A DNA stretch of 64,000 nucleotides from Amphiura filiformis (lineage: Eukaryota; Echinodermata; Ophiuroidea; Amphilepidida; Amphiuridae): NCBI RefSeq assembly GCF_039555335.1, contig NC_092636.1, forward strand, positions 56,289,706 to 56,353,705, in the 5' to 3' direction. This document shows, in pieces, positions 35,149 through 46,662 of the stretch. How positions within the stretch are numbered: the stretch's first letter is position 1; each line of letters opens with the position of its first letter. The translations under genes were made by a program, and so were the position numbers. The notes beneath the pieces are model-generated. The model was not told the DNA's origin and made no database searches. It worked only from the letters and a program-made list of their open reading frames with translations.

Positions 35149-35484
35149 TACCGTATTTAGTCAAATAGTCCCCCCCTCAAATAAACCCCCCACTACTTTT
35201 TTCAACCAAGATGTTTCAAAAATGCCAATATTTCCATGCTATCTTGTGTAGTAAGCTTACCAAGTTGCACACATGGTCGATAATAGCATCACTTTTTGGC
35301 GAAAATCTGGATTGGAAACCCGGAAGTGAACCAGAAGTCAGTGTTTCTAGTTCATAGTTCGTCATTTTAGCATGAGTTTTAAGTTTACCTAATGATTTTA
35401 ACGGGAATTATTGTACTAAAATTGACCTTGAATAAACGCCTCCAAATGGGAAAATGTAAGGCGTTTATTTGACGAAATACGGTA
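35149..35484. mobile_element. MITE with TACCGTATTT ends
   Basis: The left end TACCGTATTTAGTCAAATAG is answered by CGTTTATTTGACGAAATACGGTA at the right. About 336 bp, bordered by TA. The element 61622-63664 in the NDUFC2 intron shares the TACCGTATT tip. Confidence 0.78.
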
Positions 35485-36239
35485 TTGTTGTTTTTAATAT
35501 GCCATAGTTGTTATGTACTGTTTTGTAGTTATACTGAAAGAGAGCTCTTCAAATTAGCTATCTATCTGTGTTTGCCTTCTGCACTTTATTTTTAATATCA
35601 TGTTTTTATGTAGAGAGAATTGTAATAGATAAAACCAGGGTACTATTGCTATACTCTGATCAGCTCGTAATAGGTGGGACTCATAACATCATGGATTGAT
35701 ACAGAATGGCGTACACACAGCTGGGGGCAGCACCTACATGAACTGAGCTTTGCGTATTGTGTGACTGATGCACGCTTTTGTGAATTTACGCTGATGTAAG
35801 TTGGGACTTTATTGACTCGCGCAGTAACCAAATAATTCTTACCTATTACGAGCTGATCACAGTATAGTTCTAACTTGCTTCATATAGCTTTGATACTTAA
35901 CAAGTAAGTCATAAAAGCTGTGCTAAATGGAAGTTACCTTTCAACTTAAAGAAATTGGCCTTTGGGTGACAGGTAAGGGATTGGCCTTTGGGTGACAGGT
36001 AAGGGGTCTTTGGGTGACAGATTATGGGTTATCCAAAAGTATGGGGACTTGCTGAAAATATGCCCCTTAACAGTCCAACATCTATGTTGCTTCCAATATT
36101 GAATTGATGAATAATAGTATATTCCAGCGGTTCCCAAACAGGCTTGCGGGACTTGCTGGAAATGTTTTTACATGAAATACATCTCTGTTAGGGATGTTCA
36201 TAAAATTTTGAAGTTCAATATTTTTACCTAAACAATAAG

Positions 36240-36745
36240 CCCGGTGGGTTCAGTTTGTATTTAAAGGTAGGACGTATGACCGTTCCAGGATTTGAAAATG
36301 ACCCCTATTTCACGGGGAATCGAGGAAATTTGCAGTAATTTTACCCCTATTTTATGTGAAATCAAGGAAAATTTGCCCCCAAATACCTCCCCTATTTTTA
36401 TCATTTGAGGACACATTTTCATTTCACCCCCTTATCACGAGGAATCGAGGACATTTTTCCGAAATAAATACCCCTATTTTTACCATTTCAAGGATGCTTT
36501 TGAATTTTCCCCCCATTTCAAGGGGAAATGAGGGCAATAACGAAAACTGTAGCGGTAAAACGCGGACGAAAGTCCTAGAAATACACCCTATTTTTCATTT
36601 CAAGGACAATTTTGTTCCAAAACACCCCTAATTTGGACAATCATGAACAATTTTGTCCTCGAAAATTCATGGACATTTCTTGAAAAATACCCCTAATTGG
36701 AACCATCATGCGTACACATCGTCAGTGAAGACTGAACCCACCGGG
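36240..36745. mobile_element. MITE with perfect 8-bp TSD and minisatellite interior
   Basis: CCCGGTGGGTTCAGT at 36240-36254 is the exact inverse of ACTGAACCCACCGGG at 36731-36745. The target duplication ACAATAAG is perfect at 36232-36239 and 36746-36753. The interior is a degenerate repeat of about 55-60 bp around ACCCCTATTT...GAGGACATTT. The 8-bp duplication suggests a hAT-like source. Confidence 0.9.
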
Positions 36746-36753
36746 ACAATAAG

Positions 36754-37467
36754 GGGTCAATCATGTTTCTAGTGCATATACTTTTGAAGTTACAGACAAA
36801 AATAGTGCCATCAAATTGCCCAAAATTTTGTGTGTGACCCCAGATGACCTCCTATTCTTTACTGTAAGAAAGCTGTTTTGGATGGTCATGATTTACACAC
36901 AAATTGCTTTTGAGCTAAATCGAGCGTCGACTTGGTGGAACATGGATTGCACTATGTGATAGTTTATGAATCCAGTATCATGCCAGTACCAACATAAGTC
37001 AACATCACTTAGGTTTTGGTTGTCAAAATTAATTTTTAGTGATTTTCTCCATTGAGCCCCACAGTAAAGCCATTTTTGGACCGTACATGCACATTCCACT
37101 TCCCTATGGATGAATAGCGCCACCTATAGTGTGTGATGTGAGCTAGCCTATCTCTGTGCATTAAAGTGCAGGGTACCTATGTATTAATAGTCAACCCCAT
37201 TTTAGCATTGAAAGTGCATTTTTTGTGCACTTTGCACGCATATGCCACGGTGAAGTCATTATGGGAGCCGGTCAGCAGCATGACTTGGAAATTGTGCCCT
37301 TCTTTGGAAATTTTTCCCGGTACACTGCCGATAAGTAACAGCATTTGTACTATGTGGGTCGCACCATATTTTTCCTATGAAACTTTCAATTAAAAATTTA
37401 ATCCTTCAAACTCAGAAATGTTGACATCAAAAATATGCTATAGATAAAATTTGGATTATGCACTTAC
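36754..37467. other. TRIM intron sequence, nothing recognised
   Basis: AT-rich, no inverted repeat or exon supported. Confidence 0.3.
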
Positions 37468-37608
37468 TATTTCAGCAGGGGCTGCTTCATCACTCTGCTC
37501 TATTTCTAAATCAATGGCTGTGCCACTATCATGATCCCCTCCCTCTTGATCAACCTGCTGATGCATTGAACTCTCTGCCTGTGTTATCAATTCCCGGTCA
37601 CCTGATTC
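37468..37608 (-). CDS. TRIM gene, acidic exon E3
   Basis: A 141-nt, phase 0-0 exon with acceptor cttcattaacag and donor ATA|gtaagt. It encodes 47 residues, among them SSMHQQVDQEGGDHDSGTAI then DLEIEQSDEAAPAEI. It is the longest of the acidic exons and again carries QQVD. About one residue in three is Asp or Glu, so intrinsic disorder is likely. No known domain. Confidence 0.75.
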
Positions 37609-38106
37609 CTGTTAATGAAGTATACATTCAAAGTATCATAATAGTGCATCACATAAACCTGCAGGGTTCTACAAAACAATCAGGATGTGCCAATTGTGTT
37701 CAAAACACCATCCTTTTCTGTACATATTCATACCAAAATATATTCATTATTATGAGTAAAAGTTGAGTTATGGGAATTTATATTTCCCCTACCCTTAAAT
37801 TTGCCCTATTTTCTTGATTTTATGCTATTACACATCTATGTATAAAATGACCTGTAGAAAAAAGTGATACCACAATTTGAGACCACTACCTACCTAGCAG
37901 TGATCTAGAGGGTCCATACTAACTACCTATGGTGTCAAACCTTGTATGTAGTGGGGGGGGACGGGGTGAACAAACTCCTTATTTAGGGCCCCTGTGTGAT
38001 CTTGCTCCTGGACTATGTCTAAGGTATTTGTAATCTATAACAAACATTTTAATATGTCAGGTCTACTGCTACCAATGTTTACAACTATATTTATACATTT
38101 AATTAC

Positions 38107-38199
38107 CATATTAGGTTGGTTTTGATCTAGTCCCGTTTCAATGTCATCAACTTCCATAGCTTCATCTGTCAACGTCCACACTTTAACAATCCTGCAATC
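38107..38199 (-). CDS. TRIM gene, acidic exon E2
   Basis: A 93-nt, phase 0-0 exon read as DCRIVKVWTLTDEAMEVDDI then ETGLDQNQPNM, with acceptor ctgttccaaag and donor ATG|gtaatt. An alternative acceptor 7 nt further in (tgcag) would change the phase and is less likely. The first third is hydrophobic and unlike the other acidic exons; the end is acidic and Gln-rich. Confidence 0.62.
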
Positions 38200-39493
38200 C
38201 TTTGGAACAGAAAGTAAGAAGACATCACAAAAGGCACTGTCTTTTATGGCCACAATAATTACCCTTAAATGCTGATGTTATTCTTTTACTGCCATTTTGA
38301 ATATGAAATTCCTAGGGAAGAGGTTACTCAAATATTGAAATATACATGTACGGGGACATGCCGCTCAAGTGTATTTCACAACATATCCCTAAACCATTTT
38401 CCATCCTGACGTGGCAGTGACTTCAACGCGTTGAGGCAGCTGTATCGATCATGTATCTATGTCAATGCCATACCAGCGTCAAAAACGGTATAAACATGGG
38501 ATTGGCCGGTAGGGGTTTCTTATAGAAAATCCGCAGATATCGCTTTTTAATGGTGATCAGCATGATAACTTTTGTAAATGAGCAAAAGAAGGTAGCATAC
38601 AGGTTTCATACACTCTTAGAACCCCATAGCCAATCAGAAAAGCCATTAGAAAAATACGCGGAGTGCATTAATATTATATAATTGCACGGACACGCACTCC
38701 GTGTACTACGCGCAGTGCTTTCGCATCGCGTAGGATTAATTCATTTTCCTTGTGTGTTGATGCATTTATATTTGCTCGTATTTGCCAACATTTTTATAGA
38801 TAATTTTGTTATAAAATTAGCAAAAATCACGGCTTTTCTTCTCGTGTATGAAATAAATGTGCATTACTTGTTGCTCGAGAAATTTTACAAAATATGCACT
38901 TGTACTGAGATGTTGCTGCGTCTAATGCACTCCGACGCATCAACATCTCAGTACGTGTGGCGCGTGCATTATTTTGTACAAATTCACTCTCAACAAGTAA
39001 GACGCATTCATTAACCTATAATTAGTCAATGGTGCAGCCCTGCACAGTCAATACCTGTTTGGTAATTCAAGTGAAGTTTCATCTTCCAAGCAAGATTTCA
39101 TCATTAATGTGATATTCTAACCACTGCACCACCTCAGGCAATATCCTACTCTCATCCCAAGAATGTGTTATTCCTAGCATGTGGTAGTAGCTGATTGTAT
39201 CCATGATTTAGTGAATAAGTTCCTTCACAGTGGTTGATAACATTGTCCCCACACTGTGCAAGGAACAGCATACTCTGAGGATGAGAGTAGGAGGATTGCA
39301 AGAGGAGGTGCAGCAGCTAGATTGATGCCGTACTGATGAAATCTTCCCCTCAGAAGATGAAACATCAAAAAGGTGAATAAATTATTCCACTCACATACAT
39401 TGTAATTTACCAATTAGTTGGAAATATAATAGTCTCAATGAATTTAATCAAGAAGTAGGCCTATATATACAAGATATTTTATAAACTACTCAC
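38200..39493. other. TRIM intron with foldback sequences
   Basis: Holds a foldback near 38860-39000 (GTACTGAGATGTTG answered by CAACATCTCAGTAC; TTACTTGTTG answered by CAACAAGTAA) and a hairpin-forming repeat at 39136-39300 (ATCCTACTCTCATCC / GGATGAGAGTAGGA). Confidence 0.55.
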
Positions 39494-39568
39494 AATACTA
39501 TCAGATGAGGCTGCATTTTCATTTTCATTTGAAGATGACTGTTCCATTATACGTACTGGTATCTGCAG
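39494..39568 (-). CDS. TRIM gene, acidic exon E1 (most upstream exon found)
   Basis: A 75-nt, phase 0-0 exon with acceptor tatttttcag and donor ATT|gtgagt. It encodes LQIPVRIMEQSSSNENENAA then SSDSI. The ATG at 39547-39545 (MEQSSSNENEN) is a good candidate for the start codon; the exon would then be the first coding exon with its 5' UTR part to the right. A further upstream exon cannot be excluded because the frame is open at the acceptor. With this start, the acidic region before the RING exon would be roughly 220 residues. Confidence 0.65.
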
Positions 39569-39872
39569 CTGAAAAATATAAATTTGTATACATTTCTGAT
39601 AAACAAATAATGAGAAACTTTACATAATTGTTACGTGGCATATCACAAAGACTAAAAAAGTAAATACAAGTAAATTTTGATTTAAAAGGTCGCCAACATC
39701 TATGTGAAAATCATTACCAAAAGTCGGCATGTAAACCAGCATGATTTTTTGTCATGGGCTAGTCTCGGGGCCCAGACTGTGGCAAAATTTAACAGAGTTA
39801 TAATCCTATTGATTATTCCCACCTCTGTAAGGCACATCGTGTGGGTCTATATATTATAGTTTTGTCAGAATA

Positions 39873-42366
39873 TCCGTTTTAATTTCACCTTTTTCACAAG
39901 TTTGTGACTGCCAAAATCTCCAACTCAGTACTTTTCTAATTATTGCCAGCAGAACTAATCAATATTTCTATTGTGGCTTGCAAAAACATCCATCCATGGA
40001 TATATTCGCGAGTTGATTTTGACAAAATTGGTAGTCGGAATTGAAAAATAGAGCAATCAAAACCGAAATTCTGACAAAACTATGATATATAGCCCACGGT
40101 GATGTGCATTAGAAAGTTGGGGAAAAATCCTTCATTAGCAAACTATATTACTTTGAAAAGCTTAATTGAAAAAAAAAAAAAAGCTAGCGTGCCAAGTTGA
40201 AGCCTATCAAAATAGAAAATCTTACACTAAATGACTGAATTTCACACCTAAGTTTAACATTAGGATTAGGAAAAAATATAGTATCAAGCATTATTGTTTT
40301 TCATGACATTTACTGACAAATGAAAATTATTGCTTTTAATTTGGCCGAGAAAATTAATTTTACATTGAAAAGGTGCAACTCAAAATTGTGCTCATTTCAA
40401 CACCAAAGTCGATCGTTTGTATTGCCTCATTAAATGACTGAGTGAGCCTTGTACAACAATAGAAATCGGTTTACTAGAGTTCTGCCTGGTCAGTGTATGA
40501 AAATCAAAAACTGGAAGAGAAAAAATTGAATTTTCTTGAGTTAGTAACGTTAAAGAGGGTAATGAACATGCGAGGTCGTAAAAATGAGTCATTTCAGCTG
40601 ATGAATGTGAACACCAAATTTGTAGTGGGAAAGATACATCTTTTTATCATACATGTGCTGTGCTTAGCCTGAACAAAATCGCCATGTGTAGCTGGTAGTA
40701 TGTCATGAACTGGGTACAAAAAATATTACACACTGAAAAATGACATAAACGTCACCAATATGTACTGAAGTAAGCATAACTTTTATTCCTAACATTTAAA
40801 GTGTATACAAGTATACATTTTTGGAAAGCTTATACTACAAGGATGTTAGATATGGCAAAAAGAGATCCAATATTCAGGGTGGGTAAAATTCCTATAGGGT
40901 GTAACATAAACAATAATACATATTTTGTAATTTTGATATACCTGGGTCATCTTTTTCTCCCAAAATGTGCAAGTCAAAACAGATGTGGATTTTGAAAGAT
41001 ATGACAATGGCCCACAAAAAAAAATAATAAAGGGGCGACTGGTGGTGTTCTGTGTTGAACATACAGGGTGGTCAAATTAGCCTATATTTTTTGATGCAAA
41101 AAAATATTTTGAAGATTAACTTCTTTATTCAAGTAGCAGTCCTATATTTCATCACTTAAAATGTAAATTAGAAAGACAAATACATAGGTCATGGGTTTCT
41201 GCCCACAGTTTGGCGTGTAAAATTAATATTTTGGTTCTCTCGCCCCTCCCTCCTCAATTTCTGGGATTTGTCAGATTTTTTTTTTTTTTTATTTTTTTTA
41301 ATTTTTTTAGACTTTGGAATGATTTATGAAATTTTCATACATATAAATAAGTTTATTAGAGAACAAGCATCACTTCCAAGTCTTTTTGTGGTACTCTAGG
41401 GGTTTATCCTCAGAATCTCACATTTGAAAAAAAAAAAAAAAAAAAGGGCCTCATCGCTTCCTCGAGCACTGTTGGAGAAGACCGAAAACTACTGACAATG
41501 CTAATTTTACATTGAAAAAAAAAAAAAAAAAAAACACCTCCCTCCTCATCAATTCATGAAAATCCTCTGGGACGAGAACCAAAACATTAATTTTATACGG
41601 CCTAAATACTCAAATATTAAGTATACAGGGTGATCAATATATTATACAGGGTGATGATCTGTCTATGTTTGACTCATAGGTACGAAATTCATCAAAATAA
41701 ACAGGTTTAATGTAGTAAGTGTAGTTATGGAATATACAAACTTCATTTTCTTCTATGTAATTTTATGGCCCTTTGTACACTGTTTAGTACATTATTTGTC
41801 ATCTCTATGCAAAGTGGTACTATACAGGCCCAGGGTGACTTTAAATATGGTTAAATTAGGCGGATATTGAGCACATAATGTCTTTATGGTCTTGAACCCG
41901 AAGTACAAATTTATTGTTTTCATGTATCATATCTATTCCAACATAAAGAACACAACCTGTTGGAATAACCACATTTTTATCATGCTTAGCTTGTTTGTAT
42001 ACACCCTTTCCTGTTTAATTTCACATACTGAATTCCCTACATTTGTCGCTCAAATGCAACAGATTCGATCTTAGGTGACAATCAACTTCTGGTCATTAAA
42101 TTTAATAATAAATGCTTACTTCTTTATCTTAAATATTTGAAATACCAAACTGTAATTAAAAGGAGATATTTATGAAATTCCTTTTAAATTAAGGGATCTA
42201 AAATGAGCGTTTATTGCATTTCGACAGTATTTTTTGTGGGACATGAGAGCACCTCAGACCTATCGAATTGCATTCTGAATACTGAAGCATGTCTTTCTGA
42301 TATCAAATAATTTTCATTTTTGAAAATCACAATATAATACAAATTTTATGACAAATTATAAAAATT
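39873..42366. repeat. Tandem duplication, unit 1
   Basis: A direct duplicate of 42367-46173. It starts at TCCGTTTTAATTTCACCTTT and ends inside the left arm of a foldback element (ATAAAAATTT). The two units are nearly identical outside homopolymers, for example TACTACAAGGATGTTAGATA at 40831 and 44651. Unit 1 lacks about 1.3 kb present in unit 2. No gene is recognised; the repeated TACAGGGTG phrases are noted separately. Confidence 0.92.
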
Positions 42367-45300
42367 TCCGTTTTAATTTCACCTTTTTCACAAGTTTGTG
42401 ACTGCCAAAATCTCCAACTCAGTACTTTTCTAATTATTGCCAGCAGAACTAATCAATATTTCTATTGTGGCTTGCAAAAACATCCATCCATGGATATATT
42501 CGCGAGTTGATTTTGACAAAATTGGTAGTCGGAATTGAAAAATAGAGCAATCAAAACCGAAATTCTGACAAAACTATGATATATAGCCCACGGTGATGTG
42601 CATTAGAAAGTTGGGGAAAAATCCTTCATTAGCAAACTATATTACTTTGAAAAGCTTAATTGTTGATTTTAAAAAAGCTAGCGTGCCAAGTTGAAGCCTA
42701 TCAAAATAGAAAATCTTACACTAAATGACTGAATTTCACACCTAAGTTTAACATTAGGATTAGGAAAAAATATAGTATCAAGCATTATTGTTTTTCATGA
42801 CATTTACTGACAAATGAAAATTATTGCTTTTAATTTGGCCGAGAAAATTAATTTTACATTGAAAAGGTGCAACTCAAAATTGTGCTCATTTCAACACCAA
42901 AGTCGATCGTTTGTATTGCCTCATTAAATGACTGAGTGAGCCTTGTACAACAATAGAAATCGGTTTACTAGAGTTCTGCCTGGTCAGTGTATGAAAATCA
43001 AAAACTGGAAGAGAAAAAAATTGAATTTACCCTTGGACAGAGAACTTAAAAAGCACCAGGACGCAACATTTTGCTTGCATGTTGGTAATCAAACACGACA
43101 ACCAATTTATTTCACTTTGATCAGACCCTCACCCGCACCTATGAACTCAGCCGTGTTATAAAAGATATTCTCAAAATTGAGTGATTGCCCCAACCCAAAA
43201 CCCTAGCGGCACAATGGCCAGAGTCGCAAAGAGAATTTAACTTAGATCGGAAATTTTGAGATGCCAGTGGGCACCGACTATCCACTTTATCGCAACGCCA
43301 TGCCGCAATAAATTTTTCCATACGACAACACGTGATCAAAAACTTGCCACTTAGGTGGCCATCACCCAGAGCTTAAATTCAGGCGTTGGACCCAAAACCC
43401 TGTTTGATCATTAACACACAAAATCATGGCTGGAACATTAACAATAAATAAAGGTACTATACAAGGGTGAATACAGGTCAACTGCTCCCAGACGACGTAG
43501 CCCAAGACTCAACAGGCGTGGGACCTGAAGTTACAATGGATAAGTTGTTAATTATTAATGTTACATTTTATAATATGTGCATATATATCATTATCAATAA
43601 ATCAGAGATAAATCAAAACCCCATCTTTTGTCGCTTGTACGAAGCATTCTGTCGTTTATACATGAAGACATGCTCTATTATAACTTTGATGACACCTGTA
43701 CCTGCATGTAAGGCTTTGATATTGATGCACCACTGCCATCAATGAATATTTGAACTAAAATACTGTGTATCTTTGCAGATCTGTGATTTTCCTATAAAAT
43801 ACTAATGAAAATTTGGTATTAATAAGCACTTATTTAAAACATATGTTGAAAACATATTCACGTACTGTGCATCTTTGAAGATATAAAATATTTTTCTTGT
43901 GTAGCGTTAATCTGGAAGGTGAATTCAATTTTAATTCACATGCACACATTTTCCATTTATGATGAGCAATTAAAGCTCTCCCTTCATAACTAATTATTTT
44001 CAAGGACAATTATACTTCTAAATTTGACACATGTACTTAATTTACTGCTACACATACATGTAATTAACTTTCTTACATAGCTTCCCCTATATGCCCGCAA
44101 AGGGAGTGGCGGGTGGGAAAGAAAATTATTTAGATGTTGTCATGTCCGATTTCCAATCAACAGTGAAAAATACCAACGAAACACACCCAAGCCCGCGAAA
44201 GGCGACGATACCCATTGGTCCGGACAAGTAAACAAACACGCTGCCATAACAATTGACCTCTGACCCAGAGACCAAAACATGGGATCGATTAATATTTTCT
44301 CAGCCAGGTTAAATTGAGTTTAACTTGTTGCACATCGTTAAACTTTATTTCTTGAGTTAGTAACGTTAAAGAGGGTAATGAACATGCGAGGTCGTAAAAA
44401 TGAGTCATTTCAGCTGATGAATGTGAACACCAAATTTGTAGTGGGAAAGATACATCTTTTTATCATACATGTGCTGTGCTTAGCCTGAACAAAATCGCCA
44501 TGTGTAGCTGGTCGTATGTCATGAACTGGGTACAAAAAATATTACACACTGAAAAATGACATAAACGTCACCAATATGTACTGAAGTAAGCATAACTTTT
44601 ATTCCTAACATTTAAAGTGTATACAAGTATACATTTTTGGAAAGCTTATACTACAAGGATGTTAGATATGGCAAAAAGAGATCCAATATTCAGGGTGGGT
44701 AGAATTCCTATAGGGTGTAACATAAACAATAATACATATTTTGTAATTTTGATATACCTGGGTCATCTTTTTCTCCCAAAATGTGCAAGTCAAAACAGAT
44801 GTGGATTTTGAAAGATATGACAATGGCCCACAAAAAAATAATAAAGGGGGCGACTGGTGGTGTTCTGTGTTGAACATACAGGGTGGTCAAATTCGCCTAT
44901 ATTTTTTGATGCAAAAAAAATATTTTGAAGATTAACTTCTTTATTCAAGTAGCAGTCCTATATTTCATCACTTAAAATGTAAATTAGAAAGACAAATACA
45001 TAGGTCATGGGTTTCTGCCCACAGTTTGGCGTGTAAAATTAATATTTTGGTTCTCGCCCCTCCCTCCTCAATTTCTGGGATTTGTCAGATTTTTTTTTTT
45101 TTTAGATTTTTCAATTTTTTAGACTTTGGAATGATTTATGAAATTTTCATACATATAAATAAGTTTATTAGAGAACAAGCATCACATCCAAGTCTTTTTG
45201 TGGTACTCTAAGGGGCTTATCCCTCAGAATCTCACATTTGAAAAAAAAAGAAAGGGCCTCATCGCTTCCTCGAGCACTGTTGGAGAAGACCGAAAACTAC

Positions 45301-46173
45301 TGACAATGCTAATTTTACATTGAAAAAAAAAAAAAAAAAAAAAACACCTCCTCCCTCATCAATTCATGAAAATCCTCTGACGAGAACCAAAACATTAATT
45401 TTATACGGCCTATAACTCAAATATTAAGTATACAGGGTGATCAATATATTATACAGGGTGATGATCTGTCTATGTTTGACTCATTGGTACGAAATTCATC
45501 AAAATCAAACAGGTTTAATGTAGTAAGTGTAGTTATGGAATATACAAACTTCATTTTCTTCTATGTAATTTTATGGCCCTTTGTACACTGTTTAGTACAT
45601 TATTTGTCATCTCTATGCAAAGTGGTACTATACAGGGTGACTTTAAATATGGTTAAATTAGGCGGATATTGAGCACATAATGTCTTTATGGTCTTGAACC
45701 CGAAGTACAAATTTATTGTTTTCATGTATCATATCTATTCCAACATAAAGAACACAACCTGTTGGAATAACCACATTTTTATCATGCTTAGCTTGTTTGT
45801 ATACACCCTTTCCTGTTTAATTTCACATACCGTACTGAATTCCCTACATTTGTCGCTCAAATGCAACAGATTCGATCTTAGGTGACAAACAACTTCTGGT
45901 CATTAAATTTAATAATAAATGCTTACTTCTTTATCTTAAATATTTGAAATACCAAACTGTAATTAAAAGGAGATATTTATGAAATTCCTTTTAAATTAAG
46001 GGATCTAAAATGAGCGTTTATTGCATTTCGACAGTATTTTTTGTGGGACATGAGAGCACCTCAGACCTATCGAATTGCATTCTGAATCTGAAGCATGTCT
46101 TTCTGATATCAAATAATTTTCATTTTTGAAAATCACAATATAATACAAATTTTATGACAAATTATAAAAATTT
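42367..46173. repeat. Tandem duplication, unit 2
   Basis: Second copy of the duplicated segment. It is continuous with unit 1 at 42366/42367 and carries an extra segment of about 1.3 kb (about 43026-44346) that interrupts the match between TTGAATTT and CTTGAGTTAG. Confidence 0.92.
43026..44346. other. 1.3-kb segment present only in unit 2
   Basis: The segment is absent between TTGAATTT and TCTTGAG in unit 1. It has no inverted ends and no clear target duplication; only a few T residues are shared at the joint. It is either an insertion in unit 2 or a deletion in unit 1. I see no exon in it. Confidence 0.7.
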
Positions 46174-46662
46174 GTTATTTTTCAAATTTTTGATATATAA
46201 CAGTCCTCGAAGTAAATTATATAAATCTAATGTTATATTCTTAAAGTGTATGTAGCAGGGAGGAAAAGCCGACGGTCAATTGAAAACTTTGACCTTTCAT
46301 ATTGAAGATATGGATTTTTTTCCCAAAAAGACCTAATTTTTTTTGTTGTTTTGGGAAAAAATCCATATCTTCAATACGAAAGGTCAAAATTTTCAATTGA
46401 TCGTCGGCTTTTCATCCCACCTACATACACTTTAAGTATAAATCATCAGATTTCTAAAGTTTACCTCAAGTACTGTTAAATATCAAAAATATCAATTTTA
46501 ATGATTTGCCATAAAATGTGTATTAAATTGCTAATTTCAAAAATCAAAATTATTTGATATCAGAATGACATTCTTCAGTATTCAGAATGCAATTCGATAT
46601 GTCTGATGTGCTCTGATGTCCCAAAATAAATACTGTCCAAACGCTCATATCCCAGCCCTTAA
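45996..46662. mobile_element. 667-bp foldback element with TTAAGGG ends
   Basis: A near-complete palindrome centred about 46335: TTAAGGG at 45996 and CCCTTAA ending 46662. Inner pairs include GAGCGTTTATTGCATTTCGA with the complement near 46610-46645, and GACCTTTCATATTGAAGATA with TATCTTCAATACGAAAGGTC. TTAA may be the target duplication. A truncated left arm of the same element lies at 42187-42366 at the duplication joint. Confidence 0.8.

Noticed and set aside
39327..39355. Hammerhead ribozyme-like core (CTGATGA, hairpin ATCTTC/GAAGAT, GAAAC)
   Set aside because: One extra unpaired A follows CTGATGA, and no upstream strand gives the required U-H cleavage site paired with the bases after GAAA. 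More likely chance within a hairpin-rich repeat.
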